From Imperialibacter roseus (GTDB lineage Bacteria; Bacteroidota; Bacteroidia; Cytophagales; Cyclobacteriaceae): DNA of 64,000 nucleotides. Below the pieces are notes generated by a model. It did no database searches. It worked only from the letters and a program-made list of their open reading frames with translations, and had not been told where the DNA came from. This document shows positions 1 through 9,214 of the stretch, piece after piece; position 1 is the stretch's first letter, and every line of letters starts with the position of its first letter. Made by a program: the position numbers and the translations under genes. The stretch spans positions 6,094,501 through 6,158,500 of the forward strand of contig NZ_CP136051.1 of assembly GCF_032999765.1 (NCBI RefSeq). Reading direction: 5' to 3'.

Positions 1-283
1 GATTGATTTCATCGCCATCTTCCGGCGGATAGGTAAGCTCTACCAAATCTCCCTTCCAGTCCTCGTTGATAATTTTTGAGCGGATGTCTTCAAAAACCAT
101 TCTTGCCGAATCAGCCACGTAGCGACCTTTGAAAGGTGTGCCTACTATGTCGTAGCTTACCGCACCAGACTCCTGAACTTCGTATTCTTTGGTGCCTCCA
201 AGAAGAAAGTAAATGCTGAATGAAATAATGGCCAGGGAAACGGCTGAAATAGCGTAGTACTTGTACCTTGGGTCAATGGTCAT
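1..283 (-). CDS. Membrane-anchored hypothetical protein (3' end outside window)
   Basis: Only the first 94 codons are in the window; the gene runs off the left edge. It starts with an ATG at 283. One strong hydrophobic helix lies at about residues 9-30, followed by a soluble domain that would face the periplasm. The stretch after the helix (GTPFKGRY, then an acidic amphipathic segment) faintly recalls membrane-tethered GyrI-like ligand-binding proteins of Bacteroidota, but too little is visible to name it. It lies about 57 bases downstream of the ABC exporter on the same strand, so it may be the last gene of a truA-ABC exporter transcript. Confidence 0.6.
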   Translation of the reverse strand, partial: MTIDPRYKYYAISAVSLAIISFSIYFLLGGTKEYEVQESGAVSYDIVGTPFKGRYVADSARMVFEDIRSKIINEDWKGDLVELTYPPEDGDEIN

Positions 284-340
284 GGATCTGATCTGTTGAG
301 GCATCAAAAGAAATCAAAAAAAGGCCGATTTCAAACAGCA

Positions 341-2101
341 CTAAACGACCTCTTTGTATTGCATTTTATGCAGCTGAGCATAGTAGCCGTCCATGCTCAA
401 CAGCTCGTCATGGGTGCCTTCCTCCTTTATTTCGCCTTTCTCAAGTACCACAATTTTGTCGGCTCGTTGAATGGTAGAGAGCCTGTGAGCAATAACAATG
501 GATGTTCTTCCTTTCATTAGCTTATCAATGGCTCCCTGAATCAGTTCTTCAGTCTCCGTATCAACTGATGATGTGGCCTCATCGAGCACAATGATTTTGG
601 GATCATACACCATGGCCCGCACAAATGAGATGAGCTGCCTTTGCCCAACCGAAAGTGTGGCTCCACGCTCCATCACGTTGTAGTCAAAGCCGCCTGGTAG
701 CCGCTCTATAAACTCTCTTGCGCCAACAAGCTCAGCCGCCTCAATCACTTTTGATTTTGGAATTTCGGGGTTGCCGAGGGTAATATTATTAAGAATGGAG
801 TCTGAAAACAGAAAGACATCCTGAAGCACTACACCGATATTAAGTCTGAGTGAGGCCAGGTCATATTCCCTGACGTCGACACCATCTATGGTGATGCTGC
901 CCTTATTGATTTCATAAAAGCGGCTAAGCAGGTTAATCACGGAAGACTTACCCGCACCTGTAGCACCCACCAACGCCAGCGTTTCTCCCGGATTCACCTC
1001 AAGGTTGATATCCTTCAGCACGTATTCTTCGTCGATGTAGGCAAACGATACATGTTCAAACTTCACCTCGCCCTTTAAAGTAGTTGGCGCAAAAGTACCG
1101 TTATTAGCGATGTGCTCTTTGCTGTCGAGCAAATCCAGAATCCTGTTGGAGCTAACGATACCCATTTGTAATGTGTTGAAGCGATCAGCAATCATCCTGA
1201 TGGGGCGGAAAAACATCTGGATATACATGATAAATGAGATCAGGACCCCAAGGGTGATTTGATCGTCGATAACACCTCTGGCACCGTACCAAACTACAAG
1301 GCCGATACCTGCCGCCTGAATAACCTCAGCCACCGGGAAATAAATCGAATAATACAGTACCGACCTGATATTGGCCTTTTTATGTTCCCTGTTGATCTCC
1401 TTGAATTTTTCGTACTCCCTGTCTTCGCTATTGAATATCTGCACGATGTTCATGCCTGTGATATGCTCCTGTACAAAAGAGTTCAGGTTGGAAACAGCTG
1501 TACGCACCTCATTGAAAGCCACCTTTACTTTCTCCTTGAACACGTAGGTACTAATGATCAGGAGTGGCAGGGTTGAAAGACTTACAAGGGTCAGCTTCCA
1601 ACTGATGGCAAACATCATAGCAAAGATGACAATGATTTGAAGCAGGTCTCCAATAATAGCTGCCAAGCCTTCGCTGAATACGTCTGACAGCGTCTCTACG
1701 TCAGACACGTTTCTGGTAACCAGGCGGCCGATGGGCGTTTTGTCAAAAAACTTTAGTTTCAGCGTTTGGAGGTGCTTGAAGAGCTTGATCCTGATGTCTC
1801 GAATAATGAACTGGCCCAGCCAACCGGACAGGTAAGTATGGCTGTATTGCACAATGGCAGTGGCGACAATCACCCCCACTAAAATTAGCGTCATGTTCAC
1901 CAGTCCCTGGAAATCGCCAATGGCCACGTATTTATCAATAGTAATCTGTATCAAATAAGGCCTTAGGGGCGACAAAAACGCCAGCAGAATGGTGAGCACC
2001 ACCAGAAAGTAAAACTTGCCTATGTAGGGCTTTGCAAAGACAAAAAGCCGCCTGAGTACTTTCAGGTCAATGATATTTCCGCTTACGGTTTCCTTTTCCA
2101 A
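341..2101 (-). CDS. ABC exporter, fused permease and ATPase (MsbA/LmrA type)
   Basis: A 586-residue half-transporter that would work as a homodimer in the inner membrane, exporting a lipid, peptide or drug. The first ~310 residues carry six transmembrane helices (ABC type-1 fold). The nucleotide-binding domain has Walker A GATGAGKSS near residue 380, the Q-loop, the signature LSVGQ near 490, Walker B IIVLDEATS near 510 and the switch His in the IAHR segment. The length is that of the family. It starts 41 bases after truA ends, on the same strand. A second exporter of similar design lies at 61639-63381. The substrate cannot be inferred. Confidence 0.93.
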   Translation of the reverse strand: MEKETVSGNIIDLKVLRRLFVFAKPYIGKFYFLVVLTILLAFLSPLRPYLIQITIDKYVAIGDFQGLVNMTLILVGVIVATAIVQYSHTYLSGWLGQFIIRDIRIKLFKHLQTLKLKFFDKTPIGRLVTRNVSDVETLSDVFSEGLAAIIGDLLQIIVIFAMMFAISWKLTLVSLSTLPLLIISTYVFKEKVKVAFNEVRTAVSNLNSFVQEHITGMNIVQIFNSEDREYEKFKEINREHKKANIRSVLYYSIYFPVAEVIQAAGIGLVVWYGARGVIDDQITLGVLISFIMYIQMFFRPIRMIADRFNTLQMGIVSSNRILDLLDSKEHIANNGTFAPTTLKGEVKFEHVSFAYIDEEYVLKDINLEVNPGETLALVGATGAGKSSVINLLSRFYEINKGSITIDGVDVREYDLASLRLNIGVVLQDVFLFSDSILNNITLGNPEIPKSKVIEAAELVGAREFIERLPGGFDYNVMERGATLSVGQRQLISFVRAMVYDPKIIVLDEATSSVDTETEELIQGAIDKLMKGRTSIVIAHRLSTIQRADKIVVLEKGEIKEEGTHDELLSMDGYYAQLHKMQYKEVV

Positions 2102-2142
2102 AACTATCGACTAGGGACGTGGTTAGTAATTAACTGCAAATT

Positions 2143-2892
2143 TCAAGAAAGGATATAAATTTCTTCAGGATAAGTAACGTTTGTTAAAAAAAGACCTTCA
2201 GCTGGCACGTTGCGGGCCGCCGATTTCCTGTCTCTGCTCTCCAAAATCTCCTTAAATTCAGTCTGGCTCAGTCTGCCCTGTCCTGCTTCCAGCAGTGTTC
2301 CAACCACGGCACGAACCATCCCTCTTAAAAATCTATTGGCACTAACGTAAAACACAAGGCTATCGTTCTCTCTTCTCCAGCAAGCTTCAAAAATATCACA
2401 ATCAAAATGTTTCACGTCCGTTTTTACCTTGCTAAACGACTGGAAATCCTTCCATGTCAACATCAGCGCCGCCGCCTTATTCATGGCATCCACATCCAGC
2501 TCCGGCCTGAAAAGGTAGCTATATTTAGTTTTGAAGGGATCTTTTTTTTGATGAATGTGATACTCGTAGGAACGTGACTCAGCATCAAAACGGGCATGCG
2601 CTTCCGGCCGCACAGGCTTTACCCAATGAACGGCAATGTCGTGAGGCAGCAGGGAATTAAGCCTGTAGAGAAATTCCTCAGGTTCGTGCCTGAGTTCCAT
2701 GTCGACGTGGGCTACCTGCACCCTGGCATGCACCCCTGCGTCGGTTCGCCCGCTGCCCACACATTCCACTTCGTTGCCCAGTAAGGTGCTCAGACATTGG
2801 GTAACTACCTGCTGCACAGCCACAGCGTTATGTTGGGTCTGCCAACCGCTATATTTTGTGCCATCGTAACTCAATTGAATAAAATACCGCAT
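2143..2892 (-). CDS. truA: tRNA pseudouridine(38-40) synthase TruA
   Basis: Cytoplasmic enzyme that isomerises uridines 38-40 of the tRNA anticodon arm to pseudouridine. The 249-residue product has the TruA opening (YFIQLSYDGTKYSGWQ) and the catalytic motif GRTDAGVHA with the nucleophilic Asp at about residue 51. I place the start at the ATG at 2892, not the one seven codons upstream, because family proteins begin just before the YDGT strand. A perfect TAnnTTTG element lies only 8 bases before this ATG, which would leave an almost leaderless mRNA and rule out the upstream start. It is divergent from the DUF4293 gene and is the likely first gene of a minus-strand operon. Confidence 0.95.
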   Translation of the reverse strand: MRYFIQLSYDGTKYSGWQTQHNAVAVQQVVTQCLSTLLGNEVECVGSGRTDAGVHARVQVAHVDMELRHEPEEFLYRLNSLLPHDIAVHWVKPVRPEAHARFDAESRSYEYHIHQKKDPFKTKYSYLFRPELDVDAMNKAAALMLTWKDFQSFSKVKTDVKHFDCDIFEACWRRENDSLVFYVSANRFLRGMVRAVVGTLLEAGQGRLSQTEFKEILESRDRKSAARNVPAEGLFLTNVTYPEEIYILS

Positions 2893-2899
2893 GCCCCGG

Positions 2900-2907
2900 C
2901 AAAGGTA
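2900..2907 (-). promoter_or_regulatory. Candidate -7 promoter element for truA
   Basis: The minus strand reads TACCTTTG, a perfect match to the Bacteroidota -7 consensus TAnnTTTG. It ends 8 bases before the truA ATG, so the leader would be only a few bases. No convincing TTTG -33 element is seen at 18-21 bases upstream, so the call rests on the -7 box and position alone. Confidence 0.45.
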
Positions 2908-2991
2908 ATTCATTCAACATAATTCACATGTTCAGCCGATTAAGGTTTTCTCTAATGTCTTTTATGCGTTTATTTGCCAAAAATTCTTCCA

Positions 2992-3486
2992 ATGCTTCAG
3001 CGAATCCAATCTATATTTCTGGCGCTTGCTGCCATCGTCATGATCATCATTGTCTTTCTCCCGCTATGGCAAAAAATTGACGTCGAAAAAAGTGAAATAG
3101 TGACCATTACCGCTCTTGAAATCACACATATCAGATATGCAGGAGACGGAGTGGCAGTAGACGAGATTTTGGCTGAAAAAAACATCATGTATGTGGCCGC
3201 CCTTTGTCTGATTGCTGCAGGAGTCGCCATTTTTTCTATTTTTCAATATGGCAACAGGCTCCGTCAAATTCAATTCGGCGCCTTAAACTCACTCATTATT
3301 GGTGGCACAATGTTTCTCGTTCTCTACTTTTGCTGGAATGCAGAAAAGACAATCGTCCCTGCCGAAAAAGGTGCTTACCTGGCGGCCTTTTATCTTTTTC
3401 CCGTAGCACTTATCCTTAACTCAATGGCCAATCGCTTTATCCGGCGTGACGAAAGGCTGGTGCGTGACTCCGATAGGCTCAGGTAA
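2992..3486 (+). CDS. DUF4293 family four-helix membrane protein
   Basis: A 164-residue integral membrane protein with four predicted helices (about residues 8-28, 65-87, 97-117 and 126-145) and a short, charged cytoplasmic tail. The MLQRIQSIFLALA opening followed by a helix is typical of DUF4293, a Bacteroidota family of unknown function. The start is taken at 2992, where the LQRIQ family N-terminus begins; an in-frame ATG lies six codons upstream. It is transcribed away from truA and about 175 bases ahead of htpG. No functional clue comes from context. Confidence 0.85.
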   Translation: MLQRIQSIFLALAAIVMIIIVFLPLWQKIDVEKSEIVTITALEITHIRYAGDGVAVDEILAEKNIMYVAALCLIAAGVAIFSIFQYGNRLRQIQFGALNSLIIGGTMFLVLYFCWNAEKTIVPAEKGAYLAAFYLFPVALILNSMANRFIRRDERLVRDSDRLR

Positions 3487-3661
3487 AACCAACACTTTAT
3501 AGTGCGGCAGTAATCGACAAATTGGTCGGTAAAAGGGGCTAATTCCGTTGGCCTGACATTTCTTACTGCCATCCTGACAGCCTTGTGGGTAAAATCGGGC
3601 TATGGAACGGCTTTTGCCAACCCTTCACTTATTGACCAATCATTTGCAAACAAATACAAAC

Positions 3662-5488
3662 ATGGTAACAGAAGAAAAAGGCACCCTTTCGATCCACACC
3701 GAGAATATTTTTCCCATCATCAAAAAATTTCTCTATTCGGATCACGAGATCTTTTTGAGGGAGTTGGTATCGAATGCCGTGGATGCCACACAAAAGCTGA
3801 ATCGCCTGGCAGCCCTGGGCGAGTATAAAGGAAAAATTGGTGACACAAAAATTAAAGTGTCTATCGATGAGAAAGCAAAAACAATCACAATCAGTGACAA
3901 AGGCATCGGTTTAACAACTGATGAAATAAAGAAATACATCAACCAAATTGCCTTTTCGGGCGCAGCCGAATTTGTTGAGAAATACAAAGATAAAGGTGAA
4001 GAAAAGCAAATCATTGGTCATTTTGGCCTCGGTTTCTACTCTTCTTACATGGTCGCCAAAAAGGTAGAAATTTTCACGAAATCGTATCAAACGGGCGCCG
4101 AAGCTGCCCGCTGGGAGTGCGATGGATCAACTGATTTTGAAATTACCCCGACCAAGAAAAAGGACAGGGGTACCGACATAGTGCTTCACATTGCTGAAGA
4201 TTCTGAAGAGTTTTTGCAAAAGCACCGACTTCAGGGTATTCTCGATAAATACTGCAAGTTCCTGCCTATAGAAATTGAGTTCGATGGCAAGGTGGTTAAC
4301 AACCCAAGCCCCATCTGGACGAAGCAGCCAAGCGAGTTGAAGGATGAAGACTACCTGAACTTTTACAAAGAGCTTTATCCATTTGCTGAGGATCCGCTTT
4401 TCTGGATTCACCTGAACGTCGACTACCCCTTCAATCTTACCGGTGTTCTTTATTTCCCTAAGCTGAAAAATGAGCTGGATGTACAGAGAAACAAGATTCA
4501 GCTGTATAGCCGGCAGGTGTTTATCACCGACGAGGTGAAGGACGTGGTGCCGGAGTTTTTGATGCTGCTTCACGGCGTAATTGACTCTCCCGACATTCCT
4601 TTGAACGTATCGAGGAGCTACCTTCAGTCGGACGGGAACGTGAAGAAAATCAATACCTACATCACCAAGAAAGTAGCAGACAAGCTTGGCGACCTCTTCA
4701 AAAAAGACAGAGCAGGGTACGAGAAAAAGTGGAACGACATTGGCCTGTTCGTGAAATACGGAATGATCAGTGAAGAGAAGTTCTATGAGAAGGCGCTTGA
4801 CTACACGCTTGTGCAGGATATCGACGACAAGTTTTACACACTCAAAGAATACGAGGAGCATGTAAAGCCAAACCAAGCTGACAAGGATGGCAACACTGTT
4901 TTCCTTTACACGACCAAACAAGCACAGCAGCACAGCTACATTGAAAACGCCCGCAAGCGTGAGTACGGTGTGCTAAAAATGGACGGACAGCTCGACAGCC
5001 ACTTCATCAACCACATGGAAATGAAGATGGAAAAGGTGAACTGGAAGCGAGTGGATGCTGATGTGCTGGACAAGCTGATCGACAAAGACGAGAAGAAGGA
5101 GTCGGTGCTGTCGGAAGCAGAGCAGACCACAGTGAAAGAGCTTTTTGATAAGGCCATTAACAACAAAGCATTCACAGTAAATGTGGAGGCCATGTCGACT
5201 GACGACATGCCGGTGGTGATCACGTTGCCGGAGTTTATGCGCAGAATGAAAGACATGTCGGCGATGGGTGGCGGAATGGCCATGATGGGTAATATGCCTG
5301 ACGCTTATTCAGTGGCTGTAAACGGTAACCATGCCCTGGTAGGCAAGATCCTTAAAGCGAAAACTGAGGAGGAGAAAACAGACCTTGCCAAGCAAGCCTT
5401 TGATTTGGCTAAGCTGTCGCAGAACCTGCTTACAGGCCCTGAGCTCACAGCCTTCATCAAAAGGAGCCTGGATATAGTATCGGCCTAA
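3662..5488 (+). CDS. htpG: Molecular chaperone HtpG (Hsp90)
   Basis: ATP-dependent cytosolic dimeric chaperone of 608 residues. The GHKL ATPase domain is clear: the N-box with LRELVSNAVDA near residues 34-44, DKGIGL (Asp binding adenine), and GHFGLGFYS as the glycine-rich lid. The middle domain with a catalytic-loop Arg (LNVSRSYLQ) and the C-terminal dimerisation domain follow. The start at 3662 matches the usual short N-terminus; an in-frame ATG at 3602 would add 20 atypical residues. It appears monocistronic, with a strong hairpin terminator 24 bases after the stop. Confidence 0.97.
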   Translation: MVTEEKGTLSIHTENIFPIIKKFLYSDHEIFLRELVSNAVDATQKLNRLAALGEYKGKIGDTKIKVSIDEKAKTITISDKGIGLTTDEIKKYINQIAFSGAAEFVEKYKDKGEEKQIIGHFGLGFYSSYMVAKKVEIFTKSYQTGAEAARWECDGSTDFEITPTKKKDRGTDIVLHIAEDSEEFLQKHRLQGILDKYCKFLPIEIEFDGKVVNNPSPIWTKQPSELKDEDYLNFYKELYPFAEDPLFWIHLNVDYPFNLTGVLYFPKLKNELDVQRNKIQLYSRQVFITDEVKDVVPEFLMLLHGVIDSPDIPLNVSRSYLQSDGNVKKINTYITKKVADKLGDLFKKDRAGYEKKWNDIGLFVKYGMISEEKFYEKALDYTLVQDIDDKFYTLKEYEEHVKPNQADKDGNTVFLYTTKQAQQHSYIENARKREYGVLKMDGQLDSHFINHMEMKMEKVNWKRVDADVLDKLIDKDEKKESVLSEAEQTTVKELFDKAINNKAFTVNVEAMSTDDMPVVITLPEFMRRMKDMSAMGGGMAMMGNMPDAYSVAVNGNHALVGKILKAKTEEEKTDLAKQAFDLAKLSQNLLTGPELTAFIKRSLDIVSA

Positions 5489-5511
5489 GCGCCAATACCA
5501 GCTATAAAGTT

Positions 5512-5542
5512 AAATCCCCGGAGCGATTCGGGGATTTTTTTT
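5512..5542 (+). terminator. Rho-independent terminator of htpG
   Basis: A perfect 9-bp stem (AAATCCCCG with CGGGGATTT) around an 8-base loop is followed by a run of T. It lies between the convergent htpG and DUF1080 genes and may also slow transcription from the other side. Confidence 0.85.
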
Positions 5543-5558
5543 CAGAGTCCAACGGAAG

Positions 5559-6449
5559 CTACTTTTTGTATGTACAGGCGCCAGGCTTCGATTTGATGAA
5601 ATAGCTTTTGTAATTGGTGGCCTTCGGATCCATGCAACCCTCCAGATTAAGTAGTTCAATGTTCTTGAAATCAATGGGTTGTCCCTCACTCTGCAAGGCA
5701 ATATACCCTTCGGTCAATGGCTTGCCTGGCTCCCACAAGGCAGGGTCGTAACCCGTAACAACCCCTCCGCCCATCTGAGGCTTGGAATAACGAAGCACCT
5801 CTTCACCGTTTACTTTATGAATAACCAAAGAGTCACCCATTACTATTAACTCCGTGTGTACCCATTGGTCACCCTCATAGGTGGCCGAGGTTGAGTTGAT
5901 GCAGTGGTTAGGGTCAACCTTGCCATTGTACACGACATCGGTGCCCGGCGAGCACATGTTGCACGTGGGGCGTGGCTTACCATCGCCCAAGCCGGCGAGG
6001 AACTGCATTTCCACTGAGATCGGCCAGTTTTGCTCTTTTGGCATCGAGCGTGGGTCTTGAGAGTGGAACATCACGCCGCTGTTTTTTATTGTGTACTCGG
6101 GGGCACCTCGCTGCAATTCGCCAACAAACCGGTAGTCCATCACGAGGCGATAGTAGGAGTATGGTTGCTTGTAGTATAAATGCCCAAACTGCTCGTTGAA
6201 GTCGCCGTATTGATCGTAGCGAACTTTGATGATGCCATCCTCCACTCTGAATGTGTTGCCAAAGTTGACGCTCACATCGTGGTGGTGAATTTTAACAATC
6301 CAGTCATTGATATCTTTTCCGTTGAAAAGCGTTGCCCATTCCTCCTTGCTCTTTTTTGACTGGCCCTTTACAGCTGTTGCCAGCATCGGGACTAGTAGAA
6401 TCGCTAAGGCTATTGATTTAATTAACTGGGAAATGGGGTGGCTTTTCAT
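5559..6449 (-). CDS. Exported DUF1080 (3-keto-disaccharide hydrolase-like) protein
   Basis: A 296-residue secreted protein. An N-terminal signal peptide (MKSHPISQLIKSIALAILLVPMLATAVKG, cleavage near residue 30) leads to one DUF1080 beta-sandwich domain recognised by WATLFNGKDINDW, the YRLVMDYRF strand, NSGVMFHSQ and the final EGYIALQSEGQPIDFKNIELL. Members cleave 3-keto-glycosides or bind glycans. A Cys-rich tail (EGCMDPKATNY, ending PGACTYKK) looks like a short extension of the kind that follows such domains in Bacteroidota. The start at 6449 is preferred to an ATG 11 codons upstream because it gives a clean signal peptide. It seems to be a single gene. Confidence 0.88.
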   Translation of the reverse strand: MKSHPISQLIKSIALAILLVPMLATAVKGQSKKSKEEWATLFNGKDINDWIVKIHHHDVSVNFGNTFRVEDGIIKVRYDQYGDFNEQFGHLYYKQPYSYYRLVMDYRFVGELQRGAPEYTIKNSGVMFHSQDPRSMPKEQNWPISVEMQFLAGLGDGKPRPTCNMCSPGTDVVYNGKVDPNHCINSTSATYEGDQWVHTELIVMGDSLVIHKVNGEEVLRYSKPQMGGGVVTGYDPALWEPGKPLTEGYIALQSEGQPIDFKNIELLNLEGCMDPKATNYKSYFIKSKPGACTYKK

Positions 6450-6637
6450 AGGTGTTTTTCTTGTAATTATAAGTAGTTCCAAAGAATTACTCCCCAGATA
6501 CCACTGATCTTTTGATAATTAGACGAGTTACCGGCGTTTGTTCCTAAATTCGCCAATAAATTGAACGGCAAGTGGCAAACCAAAAGGCACCACTTTTTTG
6601 TTCTTGCTAAAATTCTGAAGACTAAAAATAACTGTAA

Positions 6638-8677
6638 ATGTCAAACCCTCTTTTAGAAAATTTCAACACCCCATTTGATACCATTCCTTTCAGGAAAATA
6701 AAAAATGAGCACTTTCTACCTGCATTTATAGAAGGTATCAGGCTTGCCAAGGAGGAGATCGCTCTTTTAACAGAATCCACAGAGCCCGCCACATTCGAAA
6801 ATACCGTTGTGGCGCTGGAAGCCTCAGGCAACAAAGTCGATCTGATATCAAATATCTTCTTCAACCTGAATTCCGCTGAAACAAGCGACGACATGCAGGC
6901 CCTTGCAAAAGATATTTCGCCTTTGCTTTCAGAGTTTAGCAATGATGTAATGCTCAATGAGGCACTTTTCAAAAAAGTAAAGCTGGTTTACGAGACTGCA
7001 GACAAAACCAAACTTGATGAGGAGTCTCTAACGCTTCTGGAAAAGACCTACAAGGGCTTTGTGAGAAATGGAGCCAATTTGCAGGAAGACAAAAAAGAGA
7101 GACTGCGATCGATAGACAAAGAGATTTCGGTGTTGGGCCAGCAGTATGGCGAAAATGTGTTAAAGGAAACCAATGCCTTTAGCATGGAAGTAGCAGACGA
7201 AAAGGAGCTGGATGGACTTCCTGATTTTGTGAAAGAAGCGGCGGCTGAAACCGCCAAGGAAAAGGGAAAAGAAGGTGTATGGATATTCACACTCCAGTAT
7301 CCCAGTTATATTCCTTTCATGACTTATTCGGCTAACCGAGAGCTCCGCAAAAAAATGTTCATGGCCTATGGCTCTAGGAGTTTCAAAGGCAATGAGTTTG
7401 ACAATCAGGAGGTCGTAAAGAAACTAGTTCAACTGCGCTTCGAAAGGGCTCAGCTGCTCGGCTACCCTACCCACGCCCATTTTGTGCTTGAAGAGCGCAT
7501 GGCCGAAACACCCGAGAAAGTCAATGAGTTTCTCACCGACATACTGGCGATTTCTCAACCCGCCACGCTGAAGGATGTGGAAGAGCTTACTGCGTACGCC
7601 AAAAAACTGGACGGTCTCGATAAAATTGAAAGATGGGACTTTGCTTACTATAGCGAAAAGCTGAAAAAGGAGAAATATGAGGTTGATGATGAGTTACTCA
7701 AGCCTTATTTTCAGTTGGAGAAAGTGATTGACGGAGTGTTCAAAGTAGCCGAAAAGCTTTTTGGGATTCACTTTGTTGAAAACAAGGAGATCGACAGATA
7801 CCACCCTGAAGTGCTGGTGTATGAAGTGAGAAATGACAAAAACGAGCTGGTAGCGATTTTCTATGCTGACTTCTTCCCCAGGGAAGGTAAAAGAGGTGGT
7901 GCCTGGATGACCGTTTTTCGACAGCAAAAGAAAGTGAATGGTGAAGACAAGCGGCCACATATCAGCATCGTTTGTAGCTTTACTAAGCCAACCAAGTCCA
8001 CACCATCATTGTTGACGTCTAATGAGGTGCAGACGCTGTTCCACGAGTTTGGTCACGCCCTCCATGGTATGCTGGCCAAAGGAAACTACGGCAGCCTGAG
8101 CGGCACCAATGTTTATTGGGATTTTGTGGAGCTTCCCTCACAAATTTTGGAAAACTGGACACTTGAGAAGGATTGTCTTGACCTGTTTGCCCGGCATTAC
8201 AAAACCGGCCAAGCCATACCTGCCGATCTTGTACAAAGACTGAAAGAGAGTGCCAATTTTCAGGCAGGCTATGCTACTACCCGTCAGGTAGCTTTCGGCA
8301 TGCTCGACATGGCCTACCACGGCGTAGACCCATCTGGCATAAAGGATATTGGGGAGTTTGAAAAAGCGCTATTCGAAAAAATGGAGGTGCTTCCTCAGGT
8401 GAAAGAAACCAACATGAGCTGCCAGTTTTCTCACATATTCAATGGAGGCTACTCGTCGGGGTACTATAGCTACAAATGGGCCGAAGTGCTGGACGCTGAT
8501 GCTTTTGAGTTTTTCAAAGAGAAGGGGATTTTCAACAGCGAAGTGGCTGGAAAATTCAAAGACAACATTCTTTCCAAAGGGGGCAGTGAACACCCAATGA
8601 TACTCTACAAGAAATTCAGAGGGCGTGAACCTGATCCAAAGGCCCTGTTGAGACGGGCCGGGCTTCTGAAAAAATAA
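6638..8677 (+). CDS. dcp: Peptidyl-dipeptidase Dcp (M3 zinc metallopeptidase)
   Basis: A 679-residue oligopeptidase close to the length of E. coli Dcp, releasing dipeptides from the C-termini of peptides. The M3 zinc site HEFGH is at residues 469-473, with the third ligand Glu some 25 residues on (the DFVELPSQILENW segment) and the YFPREGKRGGAW strand typical of the family. No signal peptide is seen, so it is probably cytosolic, although many Bacteroidota paralogues are lipoproteins. It is flanked by opposite-strand genes and ends in a good terminator. Confidence 0.95.
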   Translation: MSNPLLENFNTPFDTIPFRKIKNEHFLPAFIEGIRLAKEEIALLTESTEPATFENTVVALEASGNKVDLISNIFFNLNSAETSDDMQALAKDISPLLSEFSNDVMLNEALFKKVKLVYETADKTKLDEESLTLLEKTYKGFVRNGANLQEDKKERLRSIDKEISVLGQQYGENVLKETNAFSMEVADEKELDGLPDFVKEAAAETAKEKGKEGVWIFTLQYPSYIPFMTYSANRELRKKMFMAYGSRSFKGNEFDNQEVVKKLVQLRFERAQLLGYPTHAHFVLEERMAETPEKVNEFLTDILAISQPATLKDVEELTAYAKKLDGLDKIERWDFAYYSEKLKKEKYEVDDELLKPYFQLEKVIDGVFKVAEKLFGIHFVENKEIDRYHPEVLVYEVRNDKNELVAIFYADFFPREGKRGGAWMTVFRQQKKVNGEDKRPHISIVCSFTKPTKSTPSLLTSNEVQTLFHEFGHALHGMLAKGNYGSLSGTNVYWDFVELPSQILENWTLEKDCLDLFARHYKTGQAIPADLVQRLKESANFQAGYATTRQVAFGMLDMAYHGVDPSGIKDIGEFEKALFEKMEVLPQVKETNMSCQFSHIFNGGYSSGYYSYKWAEVLDADAFEFFKEKGIFNSEVAGKFKDNILSKGGSEHPMILYKKFRGREPDPKALLRRAGLLKK

Positions 8678-8691
8678 CGCTGAAAGGCAAC

Positions 8692-8730
8692 AAAAAAGGC
8701 GACTGGTGTAAGCCAATCGCCTTTTTATTT
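8692..8730 (+). terminator. Bidirectional terminator between dcp and the 110-residue exported protein
   Basis: A run of A, a GC stem (GGCGA with TCGCC, continued by TGG with CCA) and a run of T form a symmetric hairpin that can end transcription in both directions. It lies 15 bases after dcp and 16 bases from the end of the convergent gene. Confidence 0.85.
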
Positions 8731-8745
8731 TCACTAACCGGTTGA

Positions 8746-9078
8746 TTAGAAAATAAGAATGATCAGTAGCACTATGATAATTACAGCGCCTACTGACAAT
8801 GTCAGCTTATTGTTCAGAAAGTCCAGTTCCTTCTTGATCTCCCTCAGTTCTTTCTTCACTTCCTGACGATCTTCTTTAGAGAGCTCATTTTTTTTCATGT
8901 CTTTGATCTCATTTACCCGCTGGGTAAGCTGAGTAGCTCTCTCTTGGGCCTGCTCTTCTGTAAGGCTGTTAAGTTGTTCTTTTGTCATCGGCTCTGTTCC
9001 GGCAGCCAAAGCACTGGTGCCGAAAACCAACGTAAATGCCGCCAGGGCTAGAATAGATGTAAATAGTTTCCTTTTCAT
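8746..9078 (-). CDS. Small exported protein: signal peptide, coiled coil, C-terminal membrane helix
   Basis: A 110-residue protein with a clear signal peptide (cleavage after ALA at about residue 25), a highly charged helical middle (residues 30-85, rich in Glu/Lys with heptad character) and a C-terminal hydrophobic helix (residues 92-110) ending at the last residue. This layout recurs in small Bacteroidota proteins of unknown role, which automatic pipelines sometimes mislabel from the coiled coil alone. It would sit in the inner membrane as a tail-anchored periplasmic helix. It is a lone gene with its own terminator. No function can be assigned. Confidence 0.8.
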   Translation of the reverse strand: MKRKLFTSILALAAFTLVFGTSALAAGTEPMTKEQLNSLTEEQAQERATQLTQRVNEIKDMKKNELSKEDRQEVKKELREIKKELDFLNNKLTLSVGAVIIIVLLIILIF

Positions 9079-9159
9079 AGATTGATAATTTTCGAATTCA
9101 ATTCAAAATAGGCCTTTTCGAAATACCAAACAAGATGGAAAGTGCTGAGAGAGAAAAAG

Positions 9160-9187
9160 AAAAGCCGATCTTAATTGACCGGCCTTT
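9160..9187 (-). terminator. Terminator of the 562-residue exported protein gene
   Basis: On the minus strand an 11-bp stem with two G-T pairs (AAAGGCCGGTC with GATCGGCTTTT) closes a 6-base loop and is followed by a T-rich tract. It starts about 28 bases after the stop codon. Confidence 0.75.
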
Positions 9188-9214
9188 CCTGGATGCGATG
9201 TTTAGCCAACTATT

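Noticed and set aside
4127-4933. 268-codon frame antisense to htpG
   Set aside because: Fully within the Hsp90 gene; the translation has no recognisable domain.
6565-6605. Hairpin with T tract just before dcp
   Set aside because: Only a 6-bp stem with a long loop; too weak to call an attenuator.
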